From Pseudodesulfovibrio portus (GTDB taxonomy: Bacteria > Desulfobacterota > Desulfovibrionia > Desulfovibrionales > Desulfovibrionaceae), in the NCBI RefSeq assembly GCF_026000375.1, contig NZ_AP026708.1:1242501-1306500 (forward strand): DNA of 64,000 bases, read 5' to 3'. The notes beneath the pieces are model-generated. The model searched no databases. It worked only from the letters and a program-made list of their open reading frames with translations, and was not told where the DNA came from. Below, piece after piece: positions 46,613 to 57,939 of this stretch (position 1 is its first letter; each line of letters opens with the position of its first letter). Both the position numbers and the translations under genes were made by a program.

Positions 46613-47074
46613 ATGCCGTTAATCAAATGGACCCCCGAAATCAGCGTGGAAGTCCCCCTCATCGACGATCAGCACAAGCGGCTCATCGCCATTGCCAACG
46701 GCCTGATCAAGGCGGTGGGCCGGGGCCTCGACGAACGGGTCGTCAACAACGTCATCCGCAGGTTGCGGGAATACACGGTCTTTCATTTCAGTTCCGAGGA
46801 AAAGCTCATGGAGGAGGCCCACTACCCCAAGCGGGGAGAGCATGCCCTTGAACACCGCCGTCTCAAGGAGCAGGTCAAGCAGTACCAGCGGACCATCTAC
46901 TACAAGGAAAACCCGAACCCCGAAGCAGTCACCAACTTCATCAGGACCTGGCTGCTCAAGCACATCATGGAGTCGGACCGAAGGTTGGCCGATTTCATCC
47001 ACGAACAGGAAAAGAAAAAAATGGAAAAGAAAAAGGCGCAAGCCCAGCCGAACCCGACTGAAGATCCGGCGTAA
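46613..47074 (+). CDS. Bacteriohaemerythrin
   Basis: 153 residues from ATG 46613 (CAGGAG upstream). The four-helix di-iron signature is complete: IPLIDDQHK-type helix (VPLIDDQHKRLI), HFSSEEKLM, HALEHRRLKEQ and HIMESDRRLADF, giving five His and two carboxylates that bind two irons and reversibly O2. The C-terminal tail is strongly Lys/Glu-rich (EQEKKKMEKKKAQA) and unusual. In a strict anaerobe it would bind or deliver O2 or protect iron enzymes. Free-standing, cytoplasmic. Confidence 0.94.
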   Translation: MPLIKWTPEISVEVPLIDDQHKRLIAIANGLIKAVGRGLDERVVNNVIRRLREYTVFHFSSEEKLMEEAHYPKRGEHALEHRRLKEQVKQYQRTIYYKENPNPEAVTNFIRTWLLKHIMESDRRLADFIHEQEKKKMEKKKAQAQPNPTEDPA

Positions 47075-47236
47075 ACCACCCGCTGCCAACCGCGAGCTGG
47101 CCACGGCTCCGCCTGTGGCCGTGTCCGGCCCGCCCGTATTTCCCCTCTACATGTGGTTGTTGCCCACCACGAAGCTATCTGGTATCGAAACGTGTTGCTC
47201 GATTGTTGCCGCCTGTAAATCCCGGAGGATACCTAC

Positions 47237-48286
<1,050 letters not shown>

Positions 48287-48304
48287 TTTTTTCAGCCCGA
48301 CACG

Positions 48305-48336
48305 AACGCCCCGGGTCCGTAACCCGGGGCGTTTTT
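48305..48336 (+). terminator. Rho-independent terminator of recA
   Basis: Stem AACGCCCCGGGT / ACCCGGGGCGTT with a five-base loop and T3-5. Confidence 0.93.
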
Positions 48337-48373
48337 CTGTCGGAGACCAACCCGTTTTGGAGATTTTTTACAG

Positions 48374-51013
48374 ATGAAAGCCAATGAAATCCGTCAGCGC
48401 TTCCTCGAATATTTCGAGAAGAACGGCCACACCCAGGTGGAGTCCGCGCCCCTGATCCCCAAGGACGACCCGACCCTGCTCTTCACCAACGCGGGCATGG
48501 TCCAATTCAAGAAGCTCTTCCTGGGCCAGGAAAAACGCGGCTACAACCGCGCCACCACCTCCCAGAAATGTCTGCGCGTGGGCGGCAAGCACAACGACCT
48601 GGAAAACGTGGGCCGCACCGCCCGCCACCACACCTTCTTCGAGATGCTCGGCAACTTCTCCTTCGGCGACTACTTCAAGGAAGACGCCATCAAGTTCTGC
48701 TGGGAGTTCCTGACGGAAGAGCTGGGGCTGGACAAGGACCGTTTGTACATCACCATATACAAGGATGACGACGAGGCCGGCGAGCTGTGGCAGAAGGTGA
48801 CAGGCGTGCCTGCCGAACGAATTTACCGCCTCGGCGAGAAGGACAACTTCTGGTCCATGGGAGACACCGGCCCCTGCGGTCCCTGCTCCGAGGTCCACTT
48901 CGACCAGGGCGAGCACGTGGGCTGCGGCCCGGACTGCGGCATCGGCAAGTGCGACTGCGACCGGTATCTCGAAATCTGGAACCTGGTGTTCATGCAGTAC
49001 GACCAGGCCGAGGACGGCACCCGCACCGACCTGCCCCGCCCCTCCATCGACACCGGCATGGGCCTTGAGCGCATCGCCGCCGTGGCCCAGGGCGTGGCCT
49101 CCAACTACGAGACCGACCTGTTTCAAAGCATCATCCAATACACCGCCGACCTGGCGGGCGTGAAATACCGTGAATCCGAGGAGATCGACACCGCGCTCCA
49201 GGTCATCGCCGACCACTCCCGGGCCATCGCCTTCCTCATCCCGGACCAGGTGCTGCCGTCCAACGAGGGCCGCGGCTACATCCTGCGCCGCCTGATCCGC
49301 CGCGCCTACCGCTTCGGCAAGCTCATGGGTCTTGAAGGCAGCTTCCTGTGGAAGACCGCGTCCAAGGTCATCGACGACATGGGCGGCCACTACAAGGAGC
49401 TGGAAGAGACCCGCGACTTCATGGTCGAGGTCGTCAGGGGCGAGGAGGAATCCTTTGCCAACACGCTGGACAAGGGCCTCGACATGCTCGAAGCCGAACT
49501 GGCCGAGCTGAAGCAGGCCAAGGCCGCCATCGTGCCCGGCGAGACCACTTTCAAGCTGTACGACACCTACGGCTTCCCCATCGACATCGTGCGCGACATC
49601 GCCGAACAACACGGCCTGGGCGTGGACGAGGCCGAGTTCGACAAATTCATGCAGGAGCAGAAGAACCGCTCCAAGGCCGCCTGGAAGGGGTCCGGCGAAA
49701 AGGACGTGGCCTCCATCTTCCAGACCCTCCTGGAACAGGACGTGACCTCCGAATTCTCCGGCTACGAGACCATGGCCGACCAGTCCGGGATCGCCTACGT
49801 GCTGACCCCGGACGGCGAGGTCGTGGACTCCCTCAAGGCCGGCGAATCCGGCTGGATGGTGGCCAAGGTCACCCCGTTCTACGGCGAATCCGGCGGCCAG
49901 ACCGGCGACACCGGGGCCGTTGCCGCCACAGGCGGCAAGGCGGACGTGCTCGACACGGTCAAGCCGTCCCAGTCCCTGACCGCCCACAAGATCACCGTCA
50001 CCGACGGCGAGATCGGGACCGGCGACACCGCGTTCCTGAACGTGGACCGCACCCGGCGCATGGCCACCATGCGCAACCATACCGTGACCCACCTGCTCCA
50101 CGCCGCCCTGCAAAAAGTGCTCGGCGACCACGTCAAGCAGGCGGGCTCCCTGGTGGGCCCGGACCGGCTGCGCTTCGACTTCACCCACATCAAGCGCCTC
50201 TCCCCCGAGGAGATCGCCGAGGTCGAATCCATCGTCAACCGGAACATCTTCGACGCCCTGCCCGTGACCCGCGAGGTCATGGACATCAAGGCCGCCCAGG
50301 CCAAGGGCGCCACCGCCCTGTTCGGCGAAAAGTACGGCGACACCGTGTCCGTCATCGAGGTGCCGGGCGTGTCCATGGAATTCTGCGGCGGCACCCACCT
50401 GGACAACACCGGCATTGCCGGAACCTTTGTCATCACGTCCGAAGCGGGCGTGGCCGCAGGCATCCGCCGCATCGAGGCCGCCACCGGCCACAACGCCGTG
50501 GCCTGGCTCAACGAACGCCGCGCCGCCGCGACCGAGGCCGGGGCCATGCTCAAGGCCCAGCCCGCCGACCTGCCCGGCAAGGTCAAGGACCTCCAGCAGC
50601 AGGTCAAGGACATGGCCAGGGAGATGAAGACCCTCCAGGCCAAGCTGGCGTCCGGCGCGGGCCGCGACATGATGAGCGAGATGGAAGAGATCAACGGGGT
50701 CAAGGTCCTGGCCGTGGAGCTGGAGGCCCCGAACATGGGCGTCATGCTCGAACAGATGGACGCCCTGCGCTCCAAGATCGATTCCGGCATCATCTGCCTG
50801 GTGGCCGGGCACGGCGACGACAAGGTGTCCGTGGCCCTGGCCGTGACCAAGGACCTGCACGGCCGGTTCAAGGCGGGCGACCTGATCAAGCCCGTTGCCG
50901 GTGAAGTCGGCGGTGGCGGCGGCGGCCGTCCCGACCTGGCCCGCGCAGGCGGCTCCGACCCGGCGGGCATCAAGAACGCCATCGCCAAGCTCAAGGAGCT
51001 GGTGGCTGCGTAA
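48374..51013 (+). CDS. alaS: Alanyl-tRNA synthetase
   Basis: 879 residues. The N-terminal class II core ([50 protein letters not shown]) is followed by the editing domain with its zinc ligands in [12 protein letters not shown] and [12 protein letters not shown] coiled segment and the DHHA1/C-Ala domain ([28 protein letters not shown]) end the protein. Full length. It charges tRNA-Ala and clears mis-acylated Ser/Gly. It follows recA as in many bacteria, but a strong terminator between them indicates partly separate transcription. The next terminator closes the unit. Confidence 0.97.
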   Translation: MKANEIRQRFLEYFEKNGHTQVESAPLIPKDDPTLLFTNAGMVQFKKLFLGQEKRGYNRATTSQKCLRVGGKHNDLENVGRTARHHTFFEMLGNFSFGDYFKEDAIKFCWEFLTEELGLDKDRLYITIYKDDDEAGELWQKVTGVPAERIYRLGEKDNFWSMGDTGPCGPCSEVHFDQGEHVGCGPDCGIGKCDCDRYLEIWNLVFMQYDQAEDGTRTDLPRPSIDTGMGLERIAAVAQGVASNYETDLFQSIIQYTADLAGVKYRESEEIDTALQVIADHSRAIAFLIPDQVLPSNEGRGYILRRLIRRAYRFGKLMGLEGSFLWKTASKVIDDMGGHYKELEETRDFMVEVVRGEEESFANTLDKGLDMLEAELAELKQAKAAIVPGETTFKLYDTYGFPIDIVRDIAEQHGLGVDEAEFDKFMQEQKNRSKAAWKGSGEKDVASIFQTLLEQDVTSEFSGYETMADQSGIAYVLTPDGEVVDSLKAGESGWMVAKVTPFYGESGGQTGDTGAVAATGGKADVLDTVKPSQSLTAHKITVTDGEIGTGDTAFLNVDRTRRMATMRNHTVTHLLHAALQKVLGDHVKQAGSLVGPDRLRFDFTHIKRLSPEEIAEVESIVNRNIFDALPVTREVMDIKAAQAKGATALFGEKYGDTVSVIEVPGVSMEFCGGTHLDNTGIAGTFVITSEAGVAAGIRRIEAATGHNAVAWLNERRAAATEAGAMLKAQPADLPGKVKDLQQQVKDMAREMKTLQAKLASGAGRDMMSEMEEINGVKVLAVELEAPNMGVMLEQMDALRSKIDSGIICLVAGHGDDKVSVALAVTKDLHGRFKAGDLIKPVAGEVGGGGGGRPDLARAGGSDPAGIKNAIAKLKELVAA

Positions 51014-51046
51014 ACCGGCTCCCGCCGTTCATCCGCAAGAAAGATC

Positions 51047-51080
51047 AAGGCCCCGCATCGAACCGATGCGGGGCCTTTCA
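51047..51080 (+). terminator. Rho-independent terminator of alaS
   Basis: Perfect 14-bp stem AAGGCCCCGCATCG / CGATGCGGGGCCTT with an AAC loop. Confidence 0.93.
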
Positions 51081-51132
51081 TTGCATTCGGCCATGGGGAA
51101 TCCCGGGGGCCAGGGAACCTGCCCGGCCTATA

Positions 51133-52179
51133 TCAATCCAGAATCCTTCCCTCGCCCAGGGGGAGCCGTCCGGCCCAGATTCCGGCCAGCCGCCACAGAA
51201 TCAGGGTGAGGATGATGGCGACGTAGCCGTCCACCGCGTAATGCCATCCCAGATGCACCGATCCGACCAGGATGAAGACGAAGAAGATGCTCAGGGCCAC
51301 GCCCGGCACCCAATGGGTGCGCACCCCGACCAGGGCGAACAGCAGGGCCGAGGACACGTGCATGCTCGGCAAGGCCGAGATGCCGCTGCCCAGCGCCAGC
51401 TTGTGCAACTCGTAGAGCTTCCACAGCATGTCCTGGGCGGACAGCGCCCAGACCGGGTGCTGCTCGTCGACCGACTGGAGGTACTGCATGAGCCCCTGGT
51501 AGGCGTCCAGGCCGAGGAGCCGCTCGTAGAAGCACGGCCCCGCCGACGAGAATATAGTGGCCATGCCGCTGCCCAACAGGGACCAGCACAGGACAAAGGA
51601 CAGGAAGAACTGCATGCGCAGGACGGGATTGCTCAGGCTGAACGCCTGCCAGTACACGACCATGAACATGGTGAACAACCATGCGGCGTATATGAAATTG
51701 ATGGTCAGGGTGACGGCGGGATAACCCAGCAGCGGCATGAGCAGTTCCCACGGCTGATATCCGCCGTGCAGGAGTTCCTCCAGGCGGTACAACGCGGGGT
51801 CCCATGTGTAGGGATTCATGACCGGGATAAGGCTCTTGAAGGCGGTGAACGCGGACATGAACACCGGCAGCAGCAACAGAATGGGCAGCCCGGTGAGGAA
51901 CCGCTCCTCGAACAGGACTTTGAAGTCCGCCCGCATGTGGGACAGAAGCGGCCTGGGCCGGGTGACAAGCGCCATGTTCAGGTATCGGCCGAGGAGAACG
52001 GCCGCAAAGAAAAGCACTGCGGTCAGCGGCAGGACCTCATACATGTCGAACGAGATCATGTGGTAGGTGCCCAGCCATGCACAGACCGCGATCAGGGCGA
52101 TCATGTAGGCCAACACATATATTATGAAATGACGGTGCTGACGAATCCGCTCCAAAATGATGGTCGCCAGCCTCTTCAT
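51133..52179 (-). CDS. PAP2-superfamily membrane phosphatase
   Basis: 348 residues from ATG 52179 (MKRLATIILER); an earlier ATG at 52215 is possible. About eight hydrophobic helices. The PAP2-type catalytic motifs lie in the C-terminal part: ALPSMHVSSAL (C2, His) and SVHLGWHYAVDGYV (C3, His-Asp). The first motif is weak. The layout resembles the PAP2_3/inositolphosphorylceramide-synthase-like group acting on lipid phosphates at the outer face of the inner membrane. Substrate unknown. It converges on alaS. Confidence 0.83.
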   Translation of the reverse strand: MKRLATIILERIRQHRHFIIYVLAYMIALIAVCAWLGTYHMISFDMYEVLPLTAVLFFAAVLLGRYLNMALVTRPRPLLSHMRADFKVLFEERFLTGLPILLLLPVFMSAFTAFKSLIPVMNPYTWDPALYRLEELLHGGYQPWELLMPLLGYPAVTLTINFIYAAWLFTMFMVVYWQAFSLSNPVLRMQFFLSFVLCWSLLGSGMATIFSSAGPCFYERLLGLDAYQGLMQYLQSVDEQHPVWALSAQDMLWKLYELHKLALGSGISALPSMHVSSALLFALVGVRTHWVPGVALSIFFVFILVGSVHLGWHYAVDGYVAIILTLILWRLAGIWAGRLPLGEGRILD

Positions 52180-52319
52180 ACTGTTCTCCACCGCTCCAGC
52201 TCCACTCGCAAACAATGAACGTCCCTGACCGCGCCATGGCGGCCGACAATAACGGCTTGCCTTTCAAAAATCCTTGATTCCATATTTTGCAGGAACAAGT
52301 CAAACCCGTCAACAGTCCG

Positions 52320-53588
52320 CTATTGCTGAACTATATTTCCCTGATCCTCCGGGGGCTCATATCCGTGCAGCAGCACGGCGACCACGACGGACCCGATGAA
52401 GAGAAGGGCCGCCCCCAAGGTGAAGACGTGGGCGACGCCGAGGGTGTCCATGATCAGCCCGGACAGGATGGGGGAAATGATCAGCCCGAAGGTCCAGGCC
52501 GCGTCCGTGACGCTCATGAGCGAGGCCATGCCCATGGTCCGCCCCAGGTGGCCGGAGATGACCAGGCTGCCCGGGAAGGTCAGCCCGCTGGCCAGCCCCA
52601 TGAGCACGTTCAGGCCGAGGAGGGGACCGAATCCCTCCACGAAGGGCATGGGCAGGATGGACACGGCGCAGGCGAACATGCCGACCAGAACGGCGGACTT
52701 GGGGTTGCCCCGGTCCATCCACCGCCCCACGGGCTGCTGCATGAGGGCCACTATGAAGATGTTCACGGACAGCAGGACGCCCACCTGGAGCGAGGACAGG
52801 GACGCCCCCATGGCGTAGATGGGCAGGAAGGTGTAGACCGCGCCCTGGCCCGTGGCCGCGAAAAATCGCATCAGCACGAGGGCCACTGCAGTGCGGTCGG
52901 AAAAAATCTCGCGCAGGGAGGCCGTGCCCTGTGCGCGCACCACTGCCCCGCTCTCCCGGTCCGGGGGCAGCAGGAACAGCACCAGCCCGCCCGCGAAGAT
53001 GGACAACGCGCCCATGCCGTAAAAAGCCGAGTGCATGCCGAAGTGCTCGAACAGGACGCCGCCCAGGGACGGACCGAGGCCGAGACCGGCCATCAGGGCC
53101 ATGTTCACGGTGCCCAGGTAGGAGCCGAGCTGCCCCCTGGGCGCGATGTCGCCCGCCAGCGCCATGCAGATGGGCACCACCAGGAGCGAGGCCAGCCCGT
53201 GGGCCAGGCGGACCGCGATCAGCATCTCCGAGCTGTCGGCCATGACGTAGGCAAAGGACACCACGGAATACAGGGCCAACCCCATGAGGATGAAATTCTT
53301 CCGCCCCAGCCGGTCCGAGAACCGGCCCACCCAGGTCGAAAGCAGGGTCCGGGAGATGTTGTAGCTGGCGATGATCAGGCCGACGACCAGGCCGCCCGCC
53401 CCGAACTGCACGGCCAGGACCGGCAGCAGCGGCCAGATGATGCCCAGCCCCACCATGACGGAACAGGTGGCGGCGGACAGGGTGAAGAGGACGGCGAGCG
53501 GGGTATTCTGCATCACGGGGGCGACCCTTTGCCGATTGCCGGATTCGGGTTCGGCAGAGAAACTAGGCCCATACCGCCCCAGTATCAA
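52320..53588 (-). CDS. Major facilitator superfamily transporter
   Basis: 422 residues, twelve hydrophobic helices. The loop 2-3 signature is WVGRFSDRLGRKNFILMG and the loop 8-9 equivalent is PVGRWMDRGNPKSAVLVG. It is similar in outline to drug-efflux or sugar-efflux carriers (DHA1-like). The substrate is not readable. Single gene on the minus strand, divergent from the ribosomal protein operon across 250 bases. Confidence 0.9.
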   Translation of the reverse strand: MILGRYGPSFSAEPESGNRQRVAPVMQNTPLAVLFTLSAATCSVMVGLGIIWPLLPVLAVQFGAGGLVVGLIIASYNISRTLLSTWVGRFSDRLGRKNFILMGLALYSVVSFAYVMADSSEMLIAVRLAHGLASLLVVPICMALAGDIAPRGQLGSYLGTVNMALMAGLGLGPSLGGVLFEHFGMHSAFYGMGALSIFAGGLVLFLLPPDRESGAVVRAQGTASLREIFSDRTAVALVLMRFFAATGQGAVYTFLPIYAMGASLSSLQVGVLLSVNIFIVALMQQPVGRWMDRGNPKSAVLVGMFACAVSILPMPFVEGFGPLLGLNVLMGLASGLTFPGSLVISGHLGRTMGMASLMSVTDAAWTFGLIISPILSGLIMDTLGVAHVFTLGAALLFIGSVVVAVLLHGYEPPEDQGNIVQQ

Positions 53589-53839
53589 GAGGGTTTTTTC
53601 ATCTACGCGAAACCGTTATTTTCCGGCAACAAAAGGCTTGAGTACCCATCGGTTTTCATGTAAGTACCTGTTCCCGGTCGTGACCACCGGCGTTGCCTGT
53701 GCTTTCCCCGTTACACCCGCGTGGGCGCGTTATGTTGCTGGAATACCGACTGAATTTACAAGAATCCGAAGGGATGGCACCCTGGCTTACGGACAGGCTG
53801 CAGTGCCTTCCCACCTGTTTGCTTTAAGGAGCGATTATT

Positions 53840-54268
53840 ATGAAGACATATAGCCCGAAGCCGGAAGACGTGAGCCGCGAATGGTTCATCGTCGACGCAA
53901 CGGACAAGATTCTGGGCCGCCTGGCAACCGAGATCACCACTCGTCTGCGTGGCAAGCACAAACCCGAATTCGCCCCCCACATGGACATGGGCGACTTCGT
54001 GATCGTCATCAACGCCGACAAGATCAAGGTCACCGGCCAGAAGCTGGATGCCAAGATGTACTACAAGCACACCAACCATCCCGGCGGCCTCAAGGAAAAG
54101 AGCCTGCGCCAGATGCTGGACATCAAGCCTGAGAACGTCATCACCGCCGCGGTCAAGGGCATGCTGCCCAAGAACAAGTTGGCTGCCAAGCAGATCAAGA
54201 AGCTGAAGGTCTACGCCGGCAGCGAGCACCCGCACGCCGCCCAGGCACCCAAACCTCTGGATATTTAA
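53840..54268 (+). CDS. rplM: 50S ribosomal protein L13
   Basis: 142 residues; [52 protein letters not shown] and [15 protein letters not shown] identify L13. AAGGAG is eight bases upstream of ATG. First gene of the two-gene rplM-rpsI operon. The 250-base leader may hold the promoter, but no classic L13 autoregulatory structure is claimed. Confidence 0.98.
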   Translation: MKTYSPKPEDVSREWFIVDATDKILGRLATEITTRLRGKHKPEFAPHMDMGDFVIVINADKIKVTGQKLDAKMYYKHTNHPGGLKEKSLRQMLDIKPENVITAAVKGMLPKNKLAAKQIKKLKVYAGSEHPHAAQAPKPLDI

Positions 54269-54280
54269 TCGGGGATTATC

Positions 54281-54670
54281 ATGAGCGATTTCACTTACGC
54301 CACTGGCAAACGTAAAAATGCGATCTCCCGTACCCGTCTGTACGCCGGTACCGGCCAGATCACCGTCAACGGTCGTCCCTTCGAGGACTACTTTCCCCGC
54401 AAGACCCTGCAGATGGTCGTGCAGCAGCCGCTGAAGCTGGTCAAGATGCTCGACAAGTTCGACATCAAGGCCAACTGCACCGGCGGCGGCGTGTCCGGCC
54501 AGGCAGAAGCCCTGCGCCACGGCATCTCACGCGCCCTGTGCGAGATCGATCCCGAACTGCGCGCCGTTCTGAAGCCCGCCGGTCTCCTGACCCGCGATGC
54601 TCGTAAGAAAGAGCGCAAAAAGTACGGTCTGCGCGGTGCCCGCGCATCCTTCCAGTTCTCCAAGCGTTAA
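54281..54670 (+). CDS. rpsI: 30S ribosomal protein S9
   Basis: 129 residues; [39 protein letters not shown] and the C-terminal [14 protein letters not shown] tail reaching the ribosomal P site are diagnostic. It starts 12 bases after rplM. A terminator follows. Confidence 0.98.
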   Translation: MSDFTYATGKRKNAISRTRLYAGTGQITVNGRPFEDYFPRKTLQMVVQQPLKLVKMLDKFDIKANCTGGGVSGQAEALRHGISRALCEIDPELRAVLKPAGLLTRDARKKERKKYGLRGARASFQFSKR

Positions 54671-54698
54671 GCCGAAGACTGGAAACCACGACACTCAA

Positions 54699-54730
54699 AA
54701 GGTCGGTACCTGTTGGTACCGGCCTTTTTT
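54699..54730 (+). terminator. Rho-independent terminator of rplM-rpsI
   Basis: Stem AGGTCGGTACC / GGTACCGGCCT with a TGTT loop and T6. Confidence 0.95.
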
Positions 54731-54809
54731 GCGTGTGGCGTGGTTCCCGCGATTGGGGGGGTGCCTTTTTTATCACTGGAAGGCGCTTGTGCGCCTTTGG
54801 GGTGGGTAG

Positions 54810-55705
54810 GCTGCAAACCCGCTTTGCGGGTTTGATCGCCTCGATGGGGGGGCTTGTGCGCATTCGCGTTTTACGGTGCGCGTTCTCCTTTTAATGTGCT
54901 CCGCTCTTACAGCGGCTGACTTTTTGATTCGGGCCGTCCGTGGCCCTCACCCCTCCGGGGTCGCGCCTTTCAGGCGCGCTCCAAATCCGCTGTCCTGCGG
55001 ATTTGTGGCTGGCGCACCAAAAAGTAAGCAAAAAGTGCGCTTTCCCAGCTTGACCGCCCCAAGATCGCGGGGAGAATCCGATCAGCTCGGGACAGCTCCC
55101 ATCCTTGGGGGATGGCTGGCGTTGCTTGTGCGGGGGAGGTGATGGTCCATGGTAAGGTGTACGTATTGCGTTTTGGGAGCCGCCGTCCCTCGCTGTCGGC
55201 TTCTAACCTCGCGATCAAGGCGGGGTTGTCCGACGATTGAATGGGAAGGCGTACTTCTTAGGGTGCACCTGGCGGAGGAGGTGGGAGGATTTCACGAACG
55301 AGCACTTTTAAAGGGTGTACCTTGCAGTGATGGCAGCGACTAGTGATCGGGCTGTCGTCTGCAAAAGGTGCGTCTATTGGAGGCAGCAGAGACTGACGGT
55401 CTCCGTAGACAATCGCTGTCAGGCCCTAGAGCCTGTTCCGGGCGACTTGCGCAGCCCGTCGACCTTGCCGCAGGCCAGTTTGCAGACGGGCAGCAAAGTC
55501 GCCTACAGGCTCTTGGGCCTGACAGCGCGAGCTAACCCAAAAGCGCCCTTTTTCCCCTATTTTTGGGGCGCCAGCCAAAAATAGGGCCGCCGAGGGGCGG
55601 AACACATTGTAGGGAGGACGAAGAGCGTACAACGCGAATGCGCGCATACTTTAAAAAGAAGGCCCCCTACCCGCAGCGCGGGTTTGGAGCCGTCCCAACA
55701 AAAGC
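54810..55705 (+). repeat. Non-coding composite repeat, copy 2 (forward)
   Basis: About 0.9 kb between rpsI and the SIMPL gene. The left arm runs in reverse: CGCATTCGCGTT near 54860, AGCGGCTGACTTTTTGATTC, a chain of hairpins and AAAAAGTAAGCAAAAAGTGCGC near 55018. The middle part (about 55080-55425) is shared in blocks (CTGTCGGCTTCTAACC, GGTGCACCTGGCGGAG) with copy 3. The right arm (from 55425) repeats GAGCCTGT...GTCGCCTACAGGCTCTT, the perfect hairpin CCCTATTTTTGG / CCAAAAATAGGG, GGGCGGAACACA and AACGCGAATGCGCGC, ending in a CCCGC/GCGGG hairpin and TTGGAG. The same order occurs reversed at 57940-58645 and diverged at 11095-12150. Open frames inside are overlapping and arm-derived; I treat the region as non-coding. 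Confidence 0.8.
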
Positions 55706-55755
55706 ACTTGCCTCTGCTTAAGAGGCCGTCTGCTCGAAGACCCCGCCGTCGGAGG

Positions 55756-56466
55756 CTAGTCTTCCAGGAAGTAATCCACCGTCGTCACCACACGGACCTT
55801 CTTGATTTCCGGGGTGTAGCGGTCTCGATCCTGGAGGCTGAAATAGCCCTGGGTGGCGCGGCGGATGGCACCCACGCGGGAGCCGGAATCCTCGGCGAAC
55901 TGCTTGGCCGCAGCCCGGGCGTTGCGGGTGGCCTCGGCGATCATGTCCGGCTTGATCCCGTTCAGGCCGGTAAAGGCGAAAGTGGGCTGGTATTCCCAGT
56001 TCTGGACGAGCATGACGCCGCGCGACACGAGATCCCCGGCCGACGACATGGCCTTTTTCACGGTGGCGATATCCGGGGACCTGACGGTCAGGATGACGCT
56101 GGCCGTGAACCGCTCGGCCACCGTGCGGCCCGGGTTCATAGCCTGGTTGTCCTGAATGCGCGGGATGGTGTCCAGAATCTCGGCCTCACCGAGGCCCTTT
56201 TCCCGAAGAAAGGCCATGATCCGGGAACGCGACTCCTTGAGGGCCGCGTCCACGCCTTCCAGCGTGTTGCCGCCCGCGCCGTAGCTGATGGGCCACATGG
56301 CCAGATCGGCCGGGACCTCGCGCTCGGCCAGTCCCTTGACCGTGACATACCGGTCCAACTCCTTGAAATCGATGAGGGCCTTCCCCAGAACCCAGCAGCC
56401 GCCCACCAACCCGAGGGCCAGGATGATGGCCGCCGGAACCGTCCATATGGCATTTTTCCTCTCCAT
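55756..56466 (-). CDS. SIMPL-domain (DUF541) periplasmic protein
   Basis: 236 residues from ATG 56466, with AGGAGG six bases upstream. One N-terminal membrane anchor (AIWTVPAAIILALGLVGGCWV) precedes the SIMPL domain: YVTVKGLAEREVPADLA, a central LDTIPRIQD and the C-terminal AAAKQFAEDSGSRVGAIRRA. The family is periplasmic and of uncertain role, with links to oxidative stress. It diverges from the radical SAM gene over about 150 bases. The composite repeat lies just beyond its 3' end. Confidence 0.88.
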   Translation of the reverse strand: MERKNAIWTVPAAIILALGLVGGCWVLGKALIDFKELDRYVTVKGLAEREVPADLAMWPISYGAGGNTLEGVDAALKESRSRIMAFLREKGLGEAEILDTIPRIQDNQAMNPGRTVAERFTASVILTVRSPDIATVKKAMSSAGDLVSRGVMLVQNWEYQPTFAFTGLNGIKPDMIAEATRNARAAAKQFAEDSGSRVGAIRRATQGYFSLQDRDRYTPEIKKVRVVTTVDYFLED

Positions 56467-56619
56467 GATATTCCTCCTGCGCGCCGGCGCGATATCCACC
56501 CCCGCAAACTCGCACAGCAAGTTTTTTTTGGCAAACCCGAATGCGCCCGCACACCCCAAAGACCACAACAATCATTCAAATCTTGCGAAATTGCCGTTTT
56601 TCATTATGATCGCACCATC

Positions 56620-57882
56620 ATGCCATCGAAAAAGAAACCCCAGCCGAGGATGCTGTTCGCCTCCCCGGACGGCGAAATATTCGACCACCCGGACCTGCTG
56701 CTCATGGTCCGCCGGGGCGATGAATTCGGCCTGCCCCGACCGGACGAGATCTCGGTCCTGCCGGACGAATCCGAATTCTTCATGCTGCCCGGTCGCCACG
56801 CCATGGGCTACAACCCCGAAACCGGCGAGACCGAGGTCATGGAGGAGCTTGCCGTGGCCGCCTTTGCCTGCCCCGGCAACACGGTCACCGGCATCGCCGC
56901 CTACGAATCCGACGACGACGCACCGATCCTGCCCCTGCTTTCCTACGGAGCCATCGGCTATGCGGAAGGCAAGTTCTGGGTCTGCGCCAAGAAGGTGGAC
57001 GAGGACAACCGGCAGGTGTTCAAGCACATCCCGCCGGACCGCGTCGAGGCCGGCGCCCACGAGCTGATCACCGAGATGCCCGACAACCGGCTGGTCAACC
57101 ACCTGGCGGGCTGCGCCCTGGCCAGCGGCTGCCCGGCGGCCAAGAACCTGGCGCTCGGACGGTTCGAATGTCCCCTGCCCACGGCCCGGACCTGCAACGC
57201 CAACTGCGTGGGCTGCATCTCCTACCAGCCCGAGGATTCCGGGTTCCCGTCGCCGCAGTGCCGCATCTCCTTCACGCCCACGGCCCAGGAGATCGTGGAC
57301 ATCATGCGCCGCCACGAATCGCGCGAACGCCGCCCCATATTCTCCTTCGGCCAGGGATGTGAGGGCGAGCCCCTGACCGAGGCCGAACTGATCTGCGAGG
57401 CCGTCAAGCGATACCGCTCCGACGGCGGCATGGGCACGGTCAACGTCAACACCAACGGTTCGCGCACCCAGGTCATGCCCGCCCTCAAGGTGGCCGGGGT
57501 CAACTCCATCCGGGTCAGCCTCAACTCCGCCCGCAAGGGACCGTACGAGGCATACTACCGGCCCAAGGGGTATTCCTTCGAGGACGTCAAGGCGACCATA
57601 GCCAAGGCCCACGACGTGGGGCTCTACGTTTCGCTCAACCTGCTCTACTTCCCGGGCATCACGGACACGGAAGAGGAATTCGACGCCCTGGTCGAGCTGG
57701 GCGAATGCTGCAAGTACGACTTCATCCAGCTGCGCAACCTGAACCTCGACCCCGAGCTGTACCTCGAGCTCATGGCCCCCTTCGGGCACTCCCCGTCCAT
57801 GGGATTCATGAATTTCAAGAAGCGCCTCAAAAAGGCCCTGCCCTGGATCAAGTACGGATACTTCAACCCGTACCTGGGGTAG
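56620..57882 (+). CDS. Radical SAM protein
   Basis: 420 residues from ATG 56620. The iron-sulfur site is CNANCVGC (CxxxCxxC), about residue 190, preceded by an unusual N-terminal domain of about 180 residues containing a LAGCALASGCPAAKNLALG segment. After the cluster come GQGCEGEPLTEAELI (GGE-type SAM contact), NVNTNGS and VSLNSARKGPYEAYYRP, typical of the radical SAM barrel. The C-terminus lacks a SPASM-type cysteine cluster. Substrate unknown. Monocistronic; terminator follows. The composite repeats lie on both outer sides of this gene and the SIMPL gene. Confidence 0.88.
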   Translation: MPSKKKPQPRMLFASPDGEIFDHPDLLLMVRRGDEFGLPRPDEISVLPDESEFFMLPGRHAMGYNPETGETEVMEELAVAAFACPGNTVTGIAAYESDDDAPILPLLSYGAIGYAEGKFWVCAKKVDEDNRQVFKHIPPDRVEAGAHELITEMPDNRLVNHLAGCALASGCPAAKNLALGRFECPLPTARTCNANCVGCISYQPEDSGFPSPQCRISFTPTAQEIVDIMRRHESRERRPIFSFGQGCEGEPLTEAELICEAVKRYRSDGGMGTVNVNTNGSRTQVMPALKVAGVNSIRVSLNSARKGPYEAYYRPKGYSFEDVKATIAKAHDVGLYVSLNLLYFPGITDTEEEFDALVELGECCKYDFIQLRNLNLDPELYLELMAPFGHSPSMGFMNFKKRLKKALPWIKYGYFNPYLG

Positions 57883-57900
57883 AGACACGCCAGTAATAAC

Positions 57901-57932
57901 GCCGCCTTCCTTGATAGGAAGGCGGCTTTTTT
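57901..57932 (+). terminator. Rho-independent terminator of the radical SAM gene
   Basis: Stem GCCGCCTTCC / GGAAGGCGGC, loop TTGATA, tail T6. Confidence 0.96.
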
Positions 57933-57939
57933 GGGGGTG

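Noticed and set aside
47075-47236. A LexA box upstream of recA
   Set aside because: No palindrome of a known LexA class; the TTGCTCGATTGTTGC segment is only weakly suggestive.
53589-53839. An L13 autoregulatory leader
   Set aside because: No recognised L13-leader structure could be drawn with confidence from the sequence alone.
54876-55142. Small protein genes within composite repeat copy 2
   Set aside because: Translations mirror the repeat arm (the same residues appear in copy 3 in another context) and have no independent start signals.
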